From: Pseudooceanicola sp050897975
Lineage (GTDB): Bacteria > Pseudomonadota > Alphaproteobacteria > Rhodobacterales > Rhodobacteraceae
Reading direction: 5' to 3'
DNA: 64,000 nt
NCBI RefSeq assembly: GCF_050897975.1
Contig: NZ_JBPAXY010000001.1
Span: forward strand, 62,001 to 126,000
The notes under the pieces were generated by a model that was not told where the DNA came from, made no database searches, and saw nothing but the letters and a program-made list of their open reading frames with translations. Below are positions 1 to 9,382 of this stretch, one piece after another. Each line of letters starts with the position of its first letter. Within the stretch, counting starts at the first letter, position 1. Position numbers and translations under genes: made by a program.

Positions 1-942
1 GGCGTGCCGACGCTGGAGGCCGCCCAGAAGCTGGGCGCCGAGATGGGCTATCCGGTGATCATCAAGGCCACCGCCGGCGGCGGCGGTCGCGGCATGAAGG
101 TGGCCCATGACGCCAAGGAGATGGAACACGCCTTCATGACGGCGCGCTCCGAGGCCAAGGCCGCCTTCGGCAACGACGAAGTCTATATCGAGAAGTACCT
201 GACCACCCCGCGCCACATCGAGATCCAGGTCTTCGGCGACGGCAAGGGCAATGCGGTGCATCTGGGCGAGCGGGACTGCTCGCTGCAGCGGCGCCACCAG
301 AAGGTGCTGGAAGAGGCCCCCGGCCCCTGCATCACCCCCGAGGAACGAGCCCGCATCGGCAAGATCTGCGCCGACGCCGTGGCCGAGATCCAGTATGCGG
401 GCGCGGGCACGATCGAGTTCCTCTACGAGAACGGCGAGTTCTACTTCATCGAGATGAACACCCGCCTTCAGGTGGAACACCCGGTGACCGAGGCGATCTT
501 CGGCGTCGATCTGGTGCGCGAACAGATCCGTGTGGCCGAGGGGCTGCCGCTGTCCTTCACCCAGGACGAGCTGGAGATCAACGGCCACGCCATCGAGGTG
601 CGGATCAACGCCGAAACCGTGCCGGCCTTCGCGCCGCGCCCGGGCACCATCACCGCCTACCATGCCCCCGGGGGACTGGGGGTGCGGATGGATAGCGCGC
701 TGTATGACGGCTACAAGATCCCGCCCTATTACGACAGCCTGATCGGCAAGCTGATCGTGCATGGCCGCGACCGCCGCGAGGCACTGGCGCGTCTTGACCG
801 TGCCCTGGGCGAGCTGATCGTGGACGGGGTGGAAAACACCGTGCCGCTGTTCACCATGCTGCTTGGCGAGGAAGAGATCCTGACCGGCGATTACAACATC
901 CACTGGCTGGAACAATGGCTGGAGCAGACGTTCCAGAGTTGA
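1..942 (+). CDS. accC: Biotin carboxylase, 3' part (acetyl-CoA carboxylase)
   Basis: The frame is open from the first base, so this is the C-terminal two thirds (313 residues) of a roughly 450-residue protein; the start lies outside the window. AccC carboxylates biotin on the carrier protein AccB using ATP and bicarbonate, the first step of fatty acid synthesis. The fragment starts inside the ATP-grasp domain: the glycine-rich loop AGGGGRGM is at fragment residues 25-32 and the catalytic block IEMNTRLQVEHP at about 150-161. The biotin carboxylase C-terminal domain follows. In Rhodobacteraceae accB, accC and aat are usually consecutive, and aat does follow here. There is no sign of damage. Confidence 0.97.
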   Translation, partial: GVPTLEAAQKLGAEMGYPVIIKATAGGGGRGMKVAHDAKEMEHAFMTARSEAKAAFGNDEVYIEKYLTTPRHIEIQVFGDGKGNAVHLGERDCSLQRRHQKVLEEAPGPCITPEERARIGKICADAVAEIQYAGAGTIEFLYENGEFYFIEMNTRLQVEHPVTEAIFGVDLVREQIRVAEGLPLSFTQDELEINGHAIEVRINAETVPAFAPRPGTITAYHAPGGLGVRMDSALYDGYKIPPYYDSLIGKLIVHGRDRREALARLDRALGELIVDGVENTVPLFTMLLGEEEILTGDYNIHWLEQWLEQTFQS

Positions 943-1066
943 TCGCCGCCTTTTGTACACCGGCGCAGAGCGGGGCCCGGTCCCCGCTCTGCCCTCCCCC
1001 TCCGGGGCCGTGCCCCCGGCGCGCCCCTGCCGCCGCCGCCCGCCCCTGCCGCAAAGGGTCTTTGCG

Positions 1067-1735
1067 ATGAAAGATGACGGCGACGACGGCATCACCCCCG
1101 AACTGCTGCTACAGGCCTATGCCTCGGGGATCTTCCCCATGGCCGAGGGCCGCGATGACCCGGAACTGTTCTGGGTCGATCCGCGCAGGCGGGGCCTGTT
1201 TCCGCTGGACGGTTTCCACATCTCGCGCTCGCTGCGCCGAGCGCTGCGCCGCCCCGATCATCAGGTCAGCTTCGACCGGGACTTCCTGGGCGTGCTGGAG
1301 GGCTGTGCAGATCGCCCCGAGACCTGGATCAATGCCGAGATCACCCGCCTTTACGACGCGCTGTTTGACCGGGGCTTTGCCCATTCGGTCGAGGTCTGGG
1401 ATACTCAGGGCGCGCTGATCGGTGGCGTCTACGGGGTGACCCTGGGCGGGGCCTTCTTCGGCGAAAGCATGTTCTCGCGCCGCACCGATGCCTCGAAGAT
1501 CGCCCTCGCCTGGCTGGTGGACCGGCTGAACCTGGCGGGGTTTGCCCTCTTCGACACCCAGTTCCTGACCCATCACCTGGCCTCGCTGGGCGCCATCGAG
1601 GTGCCGCGCGCGGTCTATCACGCGCAGCTGTCCGAAGCGCTGCTGCAAGAGGCTGATTTCAGCGCCGTGGCGGCCCAGGATGTCGAGGGCCTGCTGGCCC
1701 GCCATGACGCCCGAGGCAGGCGTCAGCGGGGCTGA
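1067..1735 (+). CDS. aat: Leucyl/phenylalanyl-tRNA--protein transferase
   Basis: This enzyme transfers Leu or Phe from aminoacyl-tRNA to proteins with N-terminal Lys or Arg, marking them for ClpS/ClpAP degradation (N-end rule). The ATG at 1067 gives 222 residues, the usual size; the frame is open further upstream, but that extension (from 953) is Pro/Arg-rich and unlike the family. Family blocks are visible: SGIFPMAEGRDDPELFWVDP near residues 20-40, YGVTLGGAFFGESMFSR near 130 and DTQFLTHHLASLGA near 165-180. It follows accC by about 125 bases and converges on the DUF2155 gene with only 21 bases between the stops. Confidence 0.95.
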   Translation: MKDDGDDGITPELLLQAYASGIFPMAEGRDDPELFWVDPRRRGLFPLDGFHISRSLRRALRRPDHQVSFDRDFLGVLEGCADRPETWINAEITRLYDALFDRGFAHSVEVWDTQGALIGGVYGVTLGGAFFGESMFSRRTDASKIALAWLVDRLNLAGFALFDTQFLTHHLASLGAIEVPRAVYHAQLSEALLQEADFSAVAAQDVEGLLARHDARGRRQRG

Positions 1736-1756
1736 CAGGGGGCGGGCTGCGTGGCG

Positions 1757-2218
1757 TCAGTCGACCGGCTGATCCGGGTCCAGTTCCGGTGCGGGAGCGG
1801 CCTCGGGCACGGCGGCCTCGGGGGTGGTATCGACGCCCGCGGGCAGGATGCAGCGCAGCACCCAGATGTCATAGCGGAAATGGTCGAGCGCGTTCAGCGC
1901 GGGCGACGAGGCGATCATCCAGCCGTCGAAGATCGGCGCCGCATCGGCCTCGGCCCGGGTGTCGCGGATGGTGAGAAAGGCGAAGGCATCGCCCGCCGGG
2001 TTGTTCTGCGGATAGCGGCAGTCGCGCAGCGTCACCGACAGAGAGCCGACCTGCCCGGTCTCGCCGGTGGCCAGCTCCAGATCCTCAGTGACCGCATTGA
2101 TCTTGTCGAGACCGCGCAGCATGGCGCCGGTGCCCGGGGCCACGGCCTCTTGTGCGCGCAGCGGCGCGGCGGCCAGGGTCAGGGCCAGCGGCAGCAGAAA
2201 CAGGGTGCGACGCATCAT
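1757..2218 (-). CDS. DUF2155 domain secreted protein
   Basis: A small periplasmic protein of 153 residues with a clear signal peptide (MMRRTLFLLPLALTLAAAPLRA, cleavage near residue 22 or 23). The mature part carries the DUF2155 pattern: LDKINAVTEDLELATG, then VTLRDCRYPQNNPAGDAFAF, then IFDGWMIASSPALNALDH. Two cysteines (in LRDCRYP and VLRCILP) could form a disulfide. The C-terminal 25 residues are Ala/Pro/Glu-rich and probably disordered. The start codon overlaps the stop of mlaD by four bases (ATGA), so the two are translationally coupled. The family's role is unknown to me; linkage to mlaD suggests the cell envelope. Confidence 0.88.
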   Translation of the reverse strand: MMRRTLFLLPLALTLAAAPLRAQEAVAPGTGAMLRGLDKINAVTEDLELATGETGQVGSLSVTLRDCRYPQNNPAGDAFAFLTIRDTRAEADAAPIFDGWMIASSPALNALDHFRYDIWVLRCILPAGVDTTPEAAVPEAAPAPELDPDQPVD

Positions 2219-2667
2219 TCCTCGGAATCTCCGGCCACGAATTGCAGCAGCAGCGAGATCAGGCTGACAGAGCTCTGGGTGTCCAGGATCTCGTCCCCCG
2301 CCGCATAGTTGAAGGGCGACCCGCCCGGCAGGATCTCGACGTAGTTGCCGCCCAGAAGTCCTTCGGAGGAAATCGCCACCTGGCTGTCATCGGGGATCTC
2401 GACCCCGTCGCGCAAGGTGAAGTCGACAGTGGCGCGGAAAGTGGCGGGGTCCAGCTCAAGCGCGGTGACGGTGCCCACACGGACGCCCGCCAGGCGCACG
2501 TCGGTGCCGACGCTGACCCCTTCGGCGGACCGGAACGAGGCGCTGAGGGGATAGGCGCTGCTGCCCGCGCCGCCCAGATCGACCACGCGCGAGCCATAGG
2601 CCAGGAAGGCGGCCGCGATCAGCAGCACCACGGCCCCGGTGAGGATCTCTAGTCTGTTCTGCGACAT
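2215..2667 (-). CDS. mlaD: MCE-domain lipid-asymmetry protein MlaD
   Basis: MlaD is the inner-membrane-anchored, substrate-binding hexamer subunit of the Mla ABC system that moves phospholipids between the outer and inner membranes. The protein has 150 residues: a single N-terminal membrane segment (LTGAVVLLIAAAFLAYGS, about 9-26) followed by one MCE domain, with VRLAGVRVGTVTALELDP and VAISSEGLLGGNYVEILPGG clearly recognisable. The C-terminal part (VSLISLLLQF) matches the hydrophobic helix used for oligomerisation. The permease and ATPase genes mlaE and mlaF are not nearby. It is coupled to the DUF2155 gene downstream. Confidence 0.9.
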   Translation of the reverse strand: MSQNRLEILTGAVVLLIAAAFLAYGSRVVDLGGAGSSAYPLSASFRSAEGVSVGTDVRLAGVRVGTVTALELDPATFRATVDFTLRDGVEIPDDSQVAISSEGLLGGNYVEILPGGSPFNYAAGDEILDTQSSVSLISLLLQFVAGDSEE

Positions 2668-2819
2668 GGCTGCGGGCCTTCCCGTTCTGGTGGCGCCCGG
2701 CCGGCCTCGACAGGCCGCCCCTGGCCCAAGCGTCGGGGCTGCGTCTGCCGCTGCCGCCGACCTGAGACGGGCCCGATCGCCGGGCCCCGTCTGTCACGCG
2801 CCGCGCGGGCGCGCGTGGA

Positions 2820-3203
2820 TCATTCGGGCTGCCAGGCCTCGTAGTCCTGACGGGCCGCCGGTTGCGGGCGACGGATCGAGCCTGCGGGCGCATAGGCCAG
2901 CATGGTCCCGGTCAGGTTCTCGTGGTGCGGCTTTTCCCAGGGCTTGTGCGCCAGCGGCTTGGAGGCAGGCATCTCATCGAAGGTGTGATGCAGCCAGCCG
3001 TGCCAGTCGGGGGAAATGCGGCTGGCCTCGGCCTCGCCGTTGTAGATCACCCAGCGGCGTTTGCCGTCGGCGGTCTGGTAGAAGACATTGCCCTGATCGT
3101 CTTCGCCGACCTTCTTGCCCTTGCGGCTGGTATAAAGCCCCGTGTTCAGGGTCGAGCCGTTCCACCAGGTCACGGCGCGCAGAAGCGTGTTCAGAATGCC
3201 CAT
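2820..3203 (-). CDS. NDUFA12-like NADH:ubiquinone oxidoreductase accessory subunit
   Basis: Homologue of the mitochondrial complex I 17.2 kDa subunit (NDUFA12/B17.2), one of the supernumerary subunits shared by alphaproteobacterial and mitochondrial complex I. The 127-residue protein shows the family pattern WWNGSTLNTGLYTSRKG near the N-terminus, then KRRWVIYNGEAEASRISPDW and WLHHTFDEMP, with KPWEKPHHENLTGTMLAY later. I chose the ATG at 3203 because GGAGG lies about 7 bases upstream; a TTG one codon earlier is less likely. The main nuo operon is not in the window. The next gene, mlaD, is 152 bases downstream. Confidence 0.93.
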   Translation of the reverse strand: MGILNTLLRAVTWWNGSTLNTGLYTSRKGKKVGEDDQGNVFYQTADGKRRWVIYNGEAEASRISPDWHGWLHHTFDEMPASKPLAHKPWEKPHHENLTGTMLAYAPAGSIRRPQPAARQDYEAWQPE

Positions 3204-3319
3204 CAAAGCCTCCGGTCAATGTTGCTACCGATATGGCGCATTCCGCGCGCAAGGTCCAGTGCGTCCCGCAGGCGCAATGGCCGCGGGGCGCCTAGAATTG
3301 TTTGCTTTTGCGTGTGAAA

Positions 3320-3682
3320 TCAGCTGGGCAACAGCGCGGTGACTTCGATCTCGATGCGGTACTTCGCGTCGATCAGGTTGCATTCGATCATCGTCGCCGC
3401 CGGGGGATTCGCGCCGAAGACCTCGGTCAGCACCGGCCAGCAGGCCTCGAATTCCGACGCGTCAGGCAGGTAGTAGTGCACCCGCATCACATCGGCAAAG
3501 CTGGCGCCGGCCTCGGCCAGGGCGCCGCCGATCACCTCCAGTGCCGCGCGGCACTGTTCGACCACGGTGTCGCCCGCGCCCACGGTGCCCGACACATGGA
3601 CAAAGCCGCCGCCGACGGTGGCACGGCAATAGCCGATCTTGGCCTCGAACGGGCCGCCGGAGAAAATACGCTTGATGGTCAT
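3320..3682 (-). CDS. RidA/YjgF/Rid family deaminase-like protein
   Basis: RidA proteins are small trimeric cytosolic enzymes that hydrolyse reactive enamine/imine intermediates from PLP enzymes; many paralogues have unknown substrates. This one has 120 residues and the family fold markers GGGFVHVSGTVG, EQCRAALEVIGGALAEAGASFADVMRVHYYL and a C-terminal IEIEVTALLP; an Arg precedes the final strand (KYRIEIEV), as in active RidA members. The ATG at 3682 is favoured over a GTG two codons upstream because GGAGG is 5 bases before it. It stands alone, downstream of clpX on the same strand but separated by the clpX terminator. Confidence 0.9.
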   Translation of the reverse strand: MTIKRIFSGGPFEAKIGYCRATVGGGFVHVSGTVGAGDTVVEQCRAALEVIGGALAEAGASFADVMRVHYYLPDASEFEACWPVLTEVFGANPPAATMIECNLIDAKYRIEIEVTALLPS

Positions 3683-3770
3683 TGCCACCTCCAGGTTGAA
3701 ACCGGCGCGACCATGGGGCCGGACGCGGGGGCGCGCAAGCCCCCAGATGCGCCGCGCCCTGCCCCGCCCA

Positions 3771-3803
3771 GCGAAAAGGCCGGCCCCCTGGGGGACCGGC
3801 CTT
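3771..3803 (-). terminator. Intrinsic terminator after clpX
   Basis: An inverted repeat (AAGGCCGG at 3776-3783 pairs with CCGGCCTT at 3796-3803, plus an inner C/G run) lies 26 bases past the clpX stop. Read on the minus strand the stem is followed by TTTT. This is a typical rho-independent terminator separating clpX from the RidA gene. Confidence 0.82.
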
Positions 3804-3828
3804 GCGTTACCTCGAAAGGGGCGGCGGA

Positions 3829-5094
<1,266 letters not shown>

Positions 5095-5261
5095 GCTTCT
5101 TACCTTTCGCCCCTCCGGGCCCTGTTGCGTTCACCGGATCTGCGGCGCCAGCCGGTTCTGCCCGTCCTGATTGTGTCAGACTAGGCCGTCCCCTGCGGAG
5201 CGACAACACGGAATTTGAACGCGCGCCCCGTCCCGCCTGGCGGGCCGGGGCCGTGGCCGAT

Positions 5262-5894
5262 TTACTCGGCAGTCTCGTCCTTGCCGGCGCGGCTTTCGAC
5301 GATCTCGTCGATCAGGCCCCAGTCCTTGGCCTCCTGCGCGCTCATGAAGTTGTCCCGCTCCAGCGCGTCGACAACGGTTTCGTAGTCCTGGCCGGTATGT
5401 TTCACATAGATCCGGTTCAGACGTTCCTTCAGCTTCTCGGTGTGGCGGGCGTGGATCAGGATATCCGTCGCCTGGCCCTGGTAGCCGCCCGAGGGCTGGT
5501 GCACCATCACCTCGGAATTGGGCAGCGCAAAGCGCATCCCGGCCTCGCCACCGGCCAGCAGCAGCGAGCCCATCGAGGCCGCCTGGCCCACCACCAGGGT
5601 GGAGACCTTCGGCTTGATGTATTGCATCGTGTCGTAGATCGACAGGCCCGAGGTGACGACACCGCCGGGGCTGTTGATATACATCGAGATTTCCTTCGAC
5701 GGGTTCTCGGCCTCGAGGTGCAGCAGCTGCGCCACGATCAGCGAGGACATGCCGTCATGCACCGGGCCGGAGAGGAAGATGATCCGCTCTTTCAGCAGGC
5801 GCGAGAAGATGTCGTAGGCCCGTTCCCCACGGCTGGTCTGTTCGACCACCATCGGCACGAGATTGTTCATGTAAAACTCAACCGGATCTGTCAT
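5262..5894 (-). CDS. clpP: ClpP, serine protease subunit of ClpXP/ClpAP
   Basis: ClpP forms the tetradecameric proteolytic chamber. The 210-residue sequence contains the nucleophile block GQAASMGSLLLAGG (Ser near residue 98), the catalytic His in MVHQPSGGYQGQ (near 123) and the catalytic Asp in ALERDNFMSAQEA (near 172). The oxyanion region SPGGVVTSGLSIYDTM is intact. The start is the ATG at 5894. It is transcribed with or just before clpX, as in most proteobacteria. Confidence 0.99.
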   Translation of the reverse strand: MTDPVEFYMNNLVPMVVEQTSRGERAYDIFSRLLKERIIFLSGPVHDGMSSLIVAQLLHLEAENPSKEISMYINSPGGVVTSGLSIYDTMQYIKPKVSTLVVGQAASMGSLLLAGGEAGMRFALPNSEVMVHQPSGGYQGQATDILIHARHTEKLKERLNRIYVKHTGQDYETVVDALERDNFMSAQEAKDWGLIDEIVESRAGKDETAE

Positions 5895-6106
5895 CTGTGC
5901 CCTGCCCTGTACTCACTTCTGCGGTCGTTTCGATCCCTATCGACCGAACCCTAACAGAGTCTTAGTGATGGTCCGGATCGGCTGCAAGGGCGGGGGGTGA
6001 AAATGCGCGCTCAGCCTTAACGGCAGCGGCCCGGCTGCGCGCCGGTGACGCAGGTCATTTCCCCGTTACCGATCCTGCGCTATCACGGCCCGAAACAGGA
6101 GGGGAC

Positions 6107-6808
6107 ATGATGCCCGATTTCGCGCGCTATGCCATCTATTACGCCCCCGAACCGGGGCCCCTGGCCGATTTCGGCGCCGCCTGGCTGGGCTGGGATCTGG
6201 CCCGCGGCGCGCCTGCCGCCCATCCCGAGCTGCCCGGCCTGCCCCGCCCGGTGGCCGAGCTGACGGCGACGCCGCGCAAATACGGCTTTCACGGCACGGT
6301 GAAGCCGCCCTTCCGCCTGGCGCCGGATCACGACGCGGACGGTTTGGTGAAGGCCGCCCGCCACCTGGCCACCCGGCTGGAGCCGGTGACCCTGGACGGG
6401 CTGGCCCTGACCCGGCTGGGCAGCTTCCTGGCGCTGACGCCGCGCGGCGACAAGGGTCAGATCGCGGCGCTGACGGCGCTGGCCTCGGAAAGCGTGCAGG
6501 GGCTGGACGCCTTCCGCGCGCCCGCCCCGCAAAGCGAGCTGGACCGGCGCCGCAAGGCGGGCCTCACGCCCCGGCAAGAGGCGCTGTTGCAGCAATGGGG
6601 CTATCCTTACGTGATGGAAGAGTTCCGCTTTCACCTGACCCTGACGGGCCGTCTGTCGGGGGTCGACGCGGGCCGGGTCGAGGCGGCCCTTGCCCCGGCG
6701 CTGGCGCCGGTGCTGCCCGCCCCCTTCCAGATCCAAAGCCTGTGCCTGTGCGGCGAGGATGACGCGGGCCGTTTCCACCTGATCGAACGCCTGCCCCTTC
6801 AGGGCTGA
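6107..6808 (+). CDS. DUF1045 protein (2H-phosphoesterase-like, phosphonate-operon type)
   Basis: The protein has 233 residues and matches the DUF1045 family, whose members often sit in phosphonate (phn) operons. It carries two spaced H-x-T motifs, YGFHGTVKPP (about 57-66) and FRFHLTLTG (about 172-180), the signature of 2H phosphoesterases such as cyclic phosphodiesterases and RNA ligase-like proteins, so a phosphoester substrate is likely. AGGAGGGG lies just before two consecutive ATGs (6107 and 6110); the second has better spacing. It is a single gene divergent from clpP, and no phn genes are in the window. The assignment to phosphonate metabolism is inference from the family name only. Confidence 0.8.
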   Translation: MMPDFARYAIYYAPEPGPLADFGAAWLGWDLARGAPAAHPELPGLPRPVAELTATPRKYGFHGTVKPPFRLAPDHDADGLVKAARHLATRLEPVTLDGLALTRLGSFLALTPRGDKGQIAALTALASESVQGLDAFRAPAPQSELDRRRKAGLTPRQEALLQQWGYPYVMEEFRFHLTLTGRLSGVDAGRVEAALAPALAPVLPAPFQIQSLCLCGEDDAGRFHLIERLPLQG

Positions 6809-6871
6809 GGCCGGGCGCGGCCCGGGATCCGGCCAGCGCCGCGCCGGGGCAAGGCGCGCTCGGGCCGAGGC

Positions 6872-7762
6872 TCAGTCGGGGAACCGCATCATCCCTTCCT
6901 GCGCGACCGAAGCCACCAGGCGGCGGTCGCGGGTGTAGATCTGGCCCAGGGCCAGCCCGCGCGAACTGCCGGTCCAGGGGCTTTGGATGCAGTAGAGCAG
7001 CCAGTCATCCATGCGGAAATCCCCATGGATCCACAGCGCGTGATCCAGCGAGGCGACCTTGGCGCCCTCGTCCAGCCAGGCGCGGCCATGGGCGGTCAGG
7101 GCGGCCTGGATCAGGCCCAGATCAGAGGTATAGGCCAGCGCCGCGCGGTGCACGATGGGATCGTCGCAAAGCCCATGACGGGTACGGATCCAGCGGTAGG
7201 TCACGCCCCGGCGCGGGGTGCGGTCGAAAGGCGGCGTGGGGCTGGCCGGCCGCACCTCGATCGGGCGGTTCAGGCGCAGGAATTCCAGCACCTCGGGTTC
7301 AACCGAACCGGGATAGCGTTCCGCCAGCTGCAATTCGTTCTCCAGATCCTCGGGCGCGGGAATGTCCTCGGGGAAGGCGTCCTCATGGGCCAGCCCCTCG
7401 CTGGCGCCCTGGAACGAGGCGGTCAGGTTCAGGATCGGCTTGCCGTTCTGCACCGCCACCACGCGACGGTTGGAAAAGCTGCGCCCGTCCATGTCGCGGG
7501 CAACGCGGTAGAGGACCGGCTCATCCGCCTTGCCGGGGCGCAGGAAATAGGCGTGCAGGGAATGGTTGGCGCGCGCCGGGTCCACCGTGCGGGTGGCCGC
7601 CATCAGCGCCTGGGCGATGACCTGGCCGCCAAAGCTGCGCCCGCGCCCGTCGGGGGTGGCGATGCCGCGATAGTAATCCTCTTCGATCCGTTCGACGTCC
7701 AGGATCGGGGTCAGGATGTCGGCTTCGGTCCGGTCGGGCTGGGGGGGCATCTGGGTCGTCAT
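6872..7762 (-). CDS. tesB: Acyl-CoA thioesterase II
   Basis: TesB hydrolyses medium- and long-chain acyl-CoA to fatty acid and CoA. The 296-residue protein has the double hotdog arrangement: the N-terminal hotdog includes RSFGGQVIAQALMAATRTV and FLRPGKADEPVLYRV, with SFSNRRVVAVQ; the second contains LGLIQAALTAHGR and SLDHALWIHGDFRMDDW. Catalytic residues in E. coli TesB are an Asp, Thr/Ser and Gln; the Asp in SDLGLIQ and a Gln in ALGQIYT fit. It converges with the DUF1045 gene, 63 bases apart. Confidence 0.92.
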   Translation of the reverse strand: MTTQMPPQPDRTEADILTPILDVERIEEDYYRGIATPDGRGRSFGGQVIAQALMAATRTVDPARANHSLHAYFLRPGKADEPVLYRVARDMDGRSFSNRRVVAVQNGKPILNLTASFQGASEGLAHEDAFPEDIPAPEDLENELQLAERYPGSVEPEVLEFLRLNRPIEVRPASPTPPFDRTPRRGVTYRWIRTRHGLCDDPIVHRAALAYTSDLGLIQAALTAHGRAWLDEGAKVASLDHALWIHGDFRMDDWLLYCIQSPWTGSSRGLALGQIYTRDRRLVASVAQEGMMRFPD

Positions 7763-7879
7763 TCGGCGCGCTATCCGCTTTGCTGGTCTGGCTGTTGCCC
7801 CCAGACCTCTGTCAATGCGCGCCGGAATGCAAGCCCGGGCGGCCCGCCGGATGCCCCGACAGGGCGCCCGGGCGCCGCC

Positions 7880-9073
7880 TTATCCCGCCGCCAGGCCACC
7901 GCGCCGGCGCGGCGCCGCGTCCCAGGCGGTGATGCCCAGCACCAGCAGGCCCGCGCCCGACAGGCTGGCGCCCACCAGGCCGACCGAGGGCCAGCCATAG
8001 CCTGCCGCCAGGGCCATCCCGCCCAGCACCGGACCAATGGCATTGGCCAGGTTGAAGGCAGAGTGGTTCAGCGCCGCCGACAGGGTCGGCGCCTCGGAGG
8101 CCAGGGTCATCAACCGCGCCTGCAAGACAGAGCTGAGCCCGCCGGAACAGCCCAGGATCAGCAGCACCGGGGCGATCAGCCAGACATTCCCGGCCACCGC
8201 CCAGAAGACGATCATCATCGCGCTCGCCAGCGCCAGCGCGGCGGCGGCGGCGCCCAGTTGCGACTTGTCCGCCGCCCAGCCAAAGATGAACTGGCCGCAG
8301 GTCATGCCGATGCCGAAGATCATCAGCAGCACCGGCACCACGGTTTCCGGCTCGCCCGCATATTCGATGACGATCGAGGCGAGGTAGGTATAGATGCAGA
8401 ACATGCCGCCCGTGCCGATGGCGCCAACGCCCAGGGTCAGCCAGACCTGACGGCTTTTCAGGGTGGCCAGCTCACGCAGGGGGCTGGCATCGGCCATGGC
8501 CTCGATCCGCGGCGCCAGCATCCGCACGAAGATCGCACAGCCCGCCGCCAGCGGCACCACGAAGGCGAAGGTCCAGCGCCAGCCCAGTTGCGCGCCAAAG
8601 ATATTGGCCAGGGGCACACCCACCACATTGGCCACGGTCAACCCGGTCAGCACCGAGGCCACGGCCCGCGCCCGCCGCTCTGGCGGCGCCAGCGAGGCGG
8701 CCATCAGGCCCGCGACCCCGAAAAAGGCGCCATGGGGCAGCCCGGCGACGAAGCGCGAGACGATGAAAAGGGTCCAGTCGGGCGCCAGGGCCGACAGCCC
8801 GTTGGCCACGGCATAAAGCCCCATCAGCAGCACCAGCAGCGAGCGCCGCGCCATGCGCGCCGCCCCCAGGGCGATCAGCGGAGCGCCGACACAGACGCCG
8901 ATGGCATAGGCGGCGATGGAATGCCCCGCCGTTGCCTCGGACACGCCGAACTCGGCCGAGAAATAGGGCAGGATCGACATGGTGGCGAATTCGGCCACGC
9001 CGATGGCGAAACCGCCAAGGGCCAGGGCCAGGGTGACCAGCATGGGATGGGCGGCCGTCTCCTGTCGGATCAT
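7880..9073 (-). CDS. MFS transporter (AraJ-like drug/sugar efflux family)
   Basis: A 397-residue major facilitator with twelve predicted membrane helices. The first helix region ALALGGFAIGVAEFATM and the loop RMARRSLLVLLMGL match the DHA1/AraJ-type exporters; VASVLTGLTVANVVGVPLA matches motif C of proton antiporters. The start was set at the ATG at 9073 (MIRQETAAHP); the frame is open far upstream, but that region is low-complexity and not membrane-like. No strong ribosome site precedes it. The substrate cannot be read from sequence, and the neighbours (tesB, a phosphoesterase) give no clue. Confidence 0.85.
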   Translation of the reverse strand: MIRQETAAHPMLVTLALALGGFAIGVAEFATMSILPYFSAEFGVSEATAGHSIAAYAIGVCVGAPLIALGAARMARRSLLVLLMGLYAVANGLSALAPDWTLFIVSRFVAGLPHGAFFGVAGLMAASLAPPERRARAVASVLTGLTVANVVGVPLANIFGAQLGWRWTFAFVVPLAAGCAIFVRMLAPRIEAMADASPLRELATLKSRQVWLTLGVGAIGTGGMFCIYTYLASIVIEYAGEPETVVPVLLMIFGIGMTCGQFIFGWAADKSQLGAAAAALALASAMMIVFWAVAGNVWLIAPVLLILGCSGGLSSVLQARLMTLASEAPTLSAALNHSAFNLANAIGPVLGGMALAAGYGWPSVGLVGASLSGAGLLVLGITAWDAAPRRRGGLAAG

Positions 9074-9382
9074 GGTCGGGTCTTTCGCAGCAGGGGCAGG
9101 CCCTGGCGCCTCCTTCGGGTCGCGCGATGGCGGACCAGAGGGTGGCGGCACGGCCCACGGAATTTTCTGAAAAGGCAGCCGGGGAGGGACTGCTAACGCT
9201 AACCTTCTGACCCGCCCCCTGCCCCGACGCAAGCCCCGAGCGCTCCGCGCGCGTAGGAAGAGGGCGCGCCGCCGCTCTGCACCGCTGCACAATTCGGCGC
9301 CCCCCTGACATTTGCCGCCCGTCCCCCTATGCCGGGGGCAGACCGCCCGCCACCGCGCGCGCCCCAGGAGATCCGACCGGCC
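9074..9382. other. Intergenic gap between divergent MFS and phosphoesterase genes
   Basis: 309 bases without a convincing gene. Frames crossing it are Arg/Ala/Gly-rich in every direction. It must hold the promoters of both flanking genes. A short direct repeat GCTAACGCTAAC (9191-9202) and a small symmetric element TTTTCTGAAAA are visible; I assign no function to them. Confidence 0.5.

Noticed and set aside
6983..9196. A long open frame on the plus strand opposite tesB and the MFS gene
   Set aside because: Its product is Gln/Arg/Gly-rich with no domain, and it covers two well-supported genes on the other strand; such open antisense frames are normal at high GC.
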